This document shows positions 29,876 through 32,911 of a stretch of DNA of 32,911 nt, one piece after another. The notes beneath the pieces are model-generated. The model was not told the DNA's origin. It made no database searches and saw only the letters and a program-made list of their open reading frames with translations. The translations under genes and the position numbers were made by a program. Source of the stretch: Sphingomonadaceae bacterium (GTDB taxonomy: Bacteria > Pseudomonadota > Alphaproteobacteria > Sphingomonadales > Sphingomonadaceae); NCBI GenBank assembly GCA_947455865.1, contig CANGQZ010000010.1:1-32911 (forward strand), read 5' to 3'. Position 1 is the first letter of the stretch. Every line of letters starts with the position of its first letter.

Positions 29876-30835
29876 TCACACGCGCACGTGGTTAGTCGGC
29901 CAGGCATCGAAATAGATGCCGTAACCGGGCTCGCTCAAATCGGGGCTCCACCACTTGGCCATTGCTAAGGCAGATGCACAGTTGCCATAAAGCTGCCAAG
30001 GATGATTGCAAACCATTGATCCTCGGATAATATGTTTCAGGTCGTCAACATCGATAAACTCTATTTCCGAGTAAATTGGCCATATGCCATTACGAATTGT
30101 GCGAACTGATCCGCCCTTCAGTCCGCGAACTCGGCCGTTTAACAATGCATATCCATGACGAAAGGTATGCTGTTCACCAATTTTTGCGTTTTGGTCGAAA
30201 TGAAATATCGAATGTATAACATAATCTTTGCTAAAATGCGCATTGATCCATGCCATCGGATGGTAATCATTCTCCCATCGCTCTCCCCAACTATGGTCCA
30301 TCGTCGAGATGCAGTCGATGGGGTAGTCAACTCCATTGATCGTTAGAGTTCCAGTAGCATGAACGCTCATGTCAAAATGGGACGCGTAAGCGGATCCAAA
30401 GCCGGAGTTTTGAATTGCGGTTGCCGCATCGATCGCGGCCATCGGATCCATTTCGGGGTCATGGATATCGTATGGAGGCATAAGCGCGTTCATGCGGACA
30501 TCGATCTGGACGCCGGACGAATCATATTTCAAGTGGTAGGCCGAAAGCGACAGCGCCTCGTAGGAGAGCCCTCCCGGCAAAGAAAAGCGGGACGCTTTCA
30601 CCGGGATCGGATTGTAATTAGTCACGTCAGAAAATAGGCAATCCTGAAACGAATCCGACCAACGATCTATGATCTCAACATGATATTCTGTTGCCCCTAC
30701 TCCTGCGCGATGGACGTAGTATATCCAAGCAAGGGTATTGTGTTCGGGAATGTAGAAAAAGAAGTATCCTGTTTCTGCCCAGCTGTGAGAAGGATTGGCA
30801 GGAGTATGGAACTCTATATCACGGTCAGATATCAT
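29876..30835 (-). CDS. DUF7064/7065- or AttH/CrtC-like (lipocalin-type) protein
   Basis: 319 aa ORF with GTGAGG Shine-Dalgarno; STMDHSWGERWENDYHPMAWINAHF and RGSMVCNHPWQLYGN motifs; family assignment from motif memory only. Confidence 0.65.
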   Translation of the reverse strand: MISDRDIEFHTPANPSHSWAETGYFFFYIPEHNTLAWIYYVHRAGVGATEYHVEIIDRWSDSFQDCLFSDVTNYNPIPVKASRFSLPGGLSYEALSLSAYHLKYDSSGVQIDVRMNALMPPYDIHDPEMDPMAAIDAATAIQNSGFGSAYASHFDMSVHATGTLTINGVDYPIDCISTMDHSWGERWENDYHPMAWINAHFSKDYVIHSIFHFDQNAKIGEQHTFRHGYALLNGRVRGLKGGSVRTIRNGIWPIYSEIEFIDVDDLKHIIRGSMVCNHPWQLYGNCASALAMAKWWSPDLSEPGYGIYFDAWPTNHVRV

Positions 30836-30855
30836 TTTGCCTCACCCAGCAATAA

Positions 30856-31878
30856 GTGGCTGCAGGCTCAGCTCGCCAGGCAGCCCACACCTACATCAAA
30901 TGTAGGCATATCGGGGGGGCTTGCGCGGCGCTTTCGGATTTTTGCGAGTCTATCCAAATCTTGCTACCTTCCCAGAATAATGTCCGTGCGGTCACGGGGA
31001 AGGGAGAGGTAGGCATTACATTACCGGCACTTGATGGCGTCCGCGCGCTTTCGTCTGCCACGCACACGGAGCCGCTGGCGCGCGCCAAACACGCCGATAC
31101 AGATATCTGCACTTGGGCCATCGGGCCGGACTCTTATGAGCACGAAGCAGTTCCGGATATTCTGATCGGCTTGCTGACCGACGGAGACGTCGCTTGGCGC
31201 TCTGCTGCGCTCGGCAGGCACGGGATCTTCAGGCATGGTTTTGCTGCCGTAATCCCGGCAGGCACTCGCCTGCGCATGGCGCCTGCCAGGCCGTTGACCG
31301 CCACGACCCTCCATATCTCGCCAGAGCGAGCCAATTGCATTTTCGCGATTGATGATGGTAGCCGCCTCCTGACGCAGGCTTCGCTTCGGATCGGGTGGAA
31401 TAATCCTCTGGTCAGCTCGAGCCTTGCTGCCTTGGCCGATGAAATTCGCCAACCGAGCATGAAAGGGTCGCTGTTTCTTGATTCTGTTATTGCGCTGGTG
31501 CTTCATCAAGCACTCTACGCACCTAGCGGGGATGGCGACCTCGCCGAGCAAAGGCGGCTTTCTGCAACAACCTTGCGCCTTATCGAAAATCATGTGCGCG
31601 ACCGGCTGGATGAACCTATAGGACTGCAGGATCTTTCACAGATGGCGGGCCTCAGCCAGTTCCATTTCAGCAAAGTGTTCAAAGCACAAACGGGACTTAC
31701 CCCGCATCAATATGTGGTCAGAGAGCGCATCGCGAGAGCCAAGACGTTATTGAGTGACCGGCAGCGGTCGATCACGGAGATCGCCCTCGCCGTAGGATTC
31801 TCCAGCCATTCCCACTTTTCGTCAGTGTTCAGGGCATACGTCGGTGTACCTCCACGGACGTTCCGGCAATCACGATGA
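30856..31878 (+). CDS. AraC family transcriptional regulator
   Basis: C-terminal double HTH: IGLQDLSQMAGLSQFHFSKVFKAQTGLTPHQYVVRERIARAKTLLSDRQRSITEIALAVGFSSHSHFSSVFRAYVGVPPRTFRQ. Start uncertain: GTG 30856 is the most upstream candidate, and the true start may lie downstream. Confidence 0.9.
   Translation: MAAGSARQAAHTYIKCRHIGGACAALSDFCESIQILLPSQNNVRAVTGKGEVGITLPALDGVRALSSATHTEPLARAKHADTDICTWAIGPDSYEHEAVPDILIGLLTDGDVAWRSAALGRHGIFRHGFAAVIPAGTRLRMAPARPLTATTLHISPERANCIFAIDDGSRLLTQASLRIGWNNPLVSSSLAALADEIRQPSMKGSLFLDSVIALVLHQALYAPSGDGDLAEQRRLSATTLRLIENHVRDRLDEPIGLQDLSQMAGLSQFHFSKVFKAQTGLTPHQYVVRERIARAKTLLSDRQRSITEIALAVGFSSHSHFSSVFRAYVGVPPRTFRQSR
30890..30906. promoter_or_regulatory. Inverted repeat CCTACAT-CAA-ATGTAGG, candidate operator
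   Basis: Perfect 7-bp arms, 3-nt spacer, between the divergent DUF7064-like gene and the AraC-coding body. Confidence 0.5.
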
Positions 31879-31999
31879 TCAAGCGGGTAACCGGCGGTTT
31901 TCGGCTCTATGCCACGCCGTCATGCAAACTGCGGTGATGCAGAATTCAGGCTTTCGATGGCTTGTAACCCAAACATCAGAAAATGGGCGCGGATCGACC

Positions 32000-32911
32000 C
32001 TACCCATGCGCCCCGAACTCATTGGCAATCGCCGTTGTGATGCGCAGCATCAGGCCATACGTCCGCTCGATCCGGTCGATGTAGTCGGTCTGGATCTGGG
32101 TGTAGCCGGTGGCGGCGCCGTCGGGGTAGTCGCTGGGTTCGTCGACCGAGAAATCGCCCACTGCCGGGAAGCTGGTGGGGAAGGCGCGGCGGAGCTGTTT
32201 GAGGGCGTCGTCGATCCTGAGGGTGAAGACCATTTCGAGGACGTCTTCGCGGCTGATGTCGTTCGCGCGGCTGAAGGCGGGGATCATCACCGCGCGCAGG
32301 AACATGTGCTGGAACAGCGCCAGCCGGATCGCCTGGAGCACGCCCATCGCCCGGCGCATGTGCTCGCGATCGGGCAGCGGGGCGGTATCGGGGAGGAGAT
32401 CCAAGAGGCGGTGGAGCTTCATTGCATCGACCCGCAGCCGCGAGGCGAGGCGGCGGAAGACGCCGGTGCGATCATCGACCGTGAGGTATTCGGCCAGCGC
32501 AAGGCAGGCCTGCGAAATGTGCTGTTCATCGCCGCGATAGGGCCGGCTGGCCCAGTAGGCCGAATTGAACAGTTCGCCGTGGGCCGCGACCGTCTTGATC
32601 GAGGCGAGCGCATTCGAGGCGCGCAGCAGGCGCACCATCTGGCGCCCGCGCTCGCTGCCGGCGAGGAGCGCGGCGAGTTCCTCGATATTGCCATCGGCCG
32701 CGGTGCCGAACCCGGCGATGACGTTGACCGGGTAGCCGAGCTGCTGGAGGATCGCGTTGTGCGGGATCGCGCGGATCTGGCGCAGGCTGAGCTGGCGATC
32801 GGCGGCTAGGTCTGACTGGCGGCGGGCCTTGCGGCTGCCGGTATCGTTGAGCAGGCCGAGCCCGAACGCGGTGACCGCGCGCGAATAGGTCGCACTGTTG
32901 AGGTGCTGCTG
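32000..32911 (-). CDS. Phosphoenolpyruvate carboxylase-like protein, C-terminal part (N-terminus beyond window)
   Basis: Frame stays open to the window end: QQHLNSATYSRAVTAFGLGLLNDTGSRKARRQSD..LSLRQIRAIPHNAILQQLGYPVNVIAGFGTAAD..DISREDVLEMVFTLRIDDALKQLRRAFP. RQIRAIPHNAILQQ resembles the PEPC SLRAIPWxFxWTQ region. Confidence 0.5.
   Translation of the reverse strand, partial: QQHLNSATYSRAVTAFGLGLLNDTGSRKARRQSDLAADRQLSLRQIRAIPHNAILQQLGYPVNVIAGFGTAADGNIEELAALLAGSERGRQMVRLLRASNALASIKTVAAHGELFNSAYWASRPYRGDEQHISQACLALAEYLTVDDRTGVFRRLASRLRVDAMKLHRLLDLLPDTAPLPDREHMRRAMGVLQAIRLALFQHMFLRAVMIPAFSRANDISREDVLEMVFTLRIDDALKQLRRAFPTSFPAVGDFSVDEPSDYPDGAATGYTQIQTDYIDRIERTYGLMLRITTAIANEFGAHG

Noticed and set aside
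28030-31880. Classical mobile element or prophage
   Set aside because: Composition differs, but no integrase, transposase, tRNA attachment site or phage gene is visible.

Overview
The window is about 33 kb of mostly high-GC alphaproteobacterial chromosome, most like Sphingomonadales judging by gene content and order. That lineage call is inference from remembered synteny; I ran no search. Most of it is ordinary core sequence: rpoZ, dnaB, a UPF0262 gene, cdd, fdhD, ftsH, metW-metX, hisC-tyrC, and an Nramp-like/plsC/ydcF/ftsX/ftsE cluster. A PEP carboxylase-like gene is truncated at the right edge and a DUF4136-like gene at the left edge. Accessory or unusual parts are: (i) a stand-alone SIR2-like protein (5150-6178); (ii) a YadA-type trimeric autotransporter with an in-frame coding VNTR (11548-12807), next to a small secreted two-cysteine protein; (iii) a GH25-fold protein whose catalytic acidic positions look altered; (iv) a DPGN/MPH-lacking Nramp-like transporter; and (v) a compositionally distinct AT-richer islet at about 28.0-31.9 kb. 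The islet has a tightly packed minus-strand operon (DUF7064/AttH/CrtC-like protein, ACAD10/LvaA-type phosphotransferase, small helical partner), a divergent AraC regulator, and inverted repeats in its flanking DNA. The islet is my best candidate for an undescribed metabolic module. I found no CRISPR array, rRNA, tRNA, transposase or integrase.
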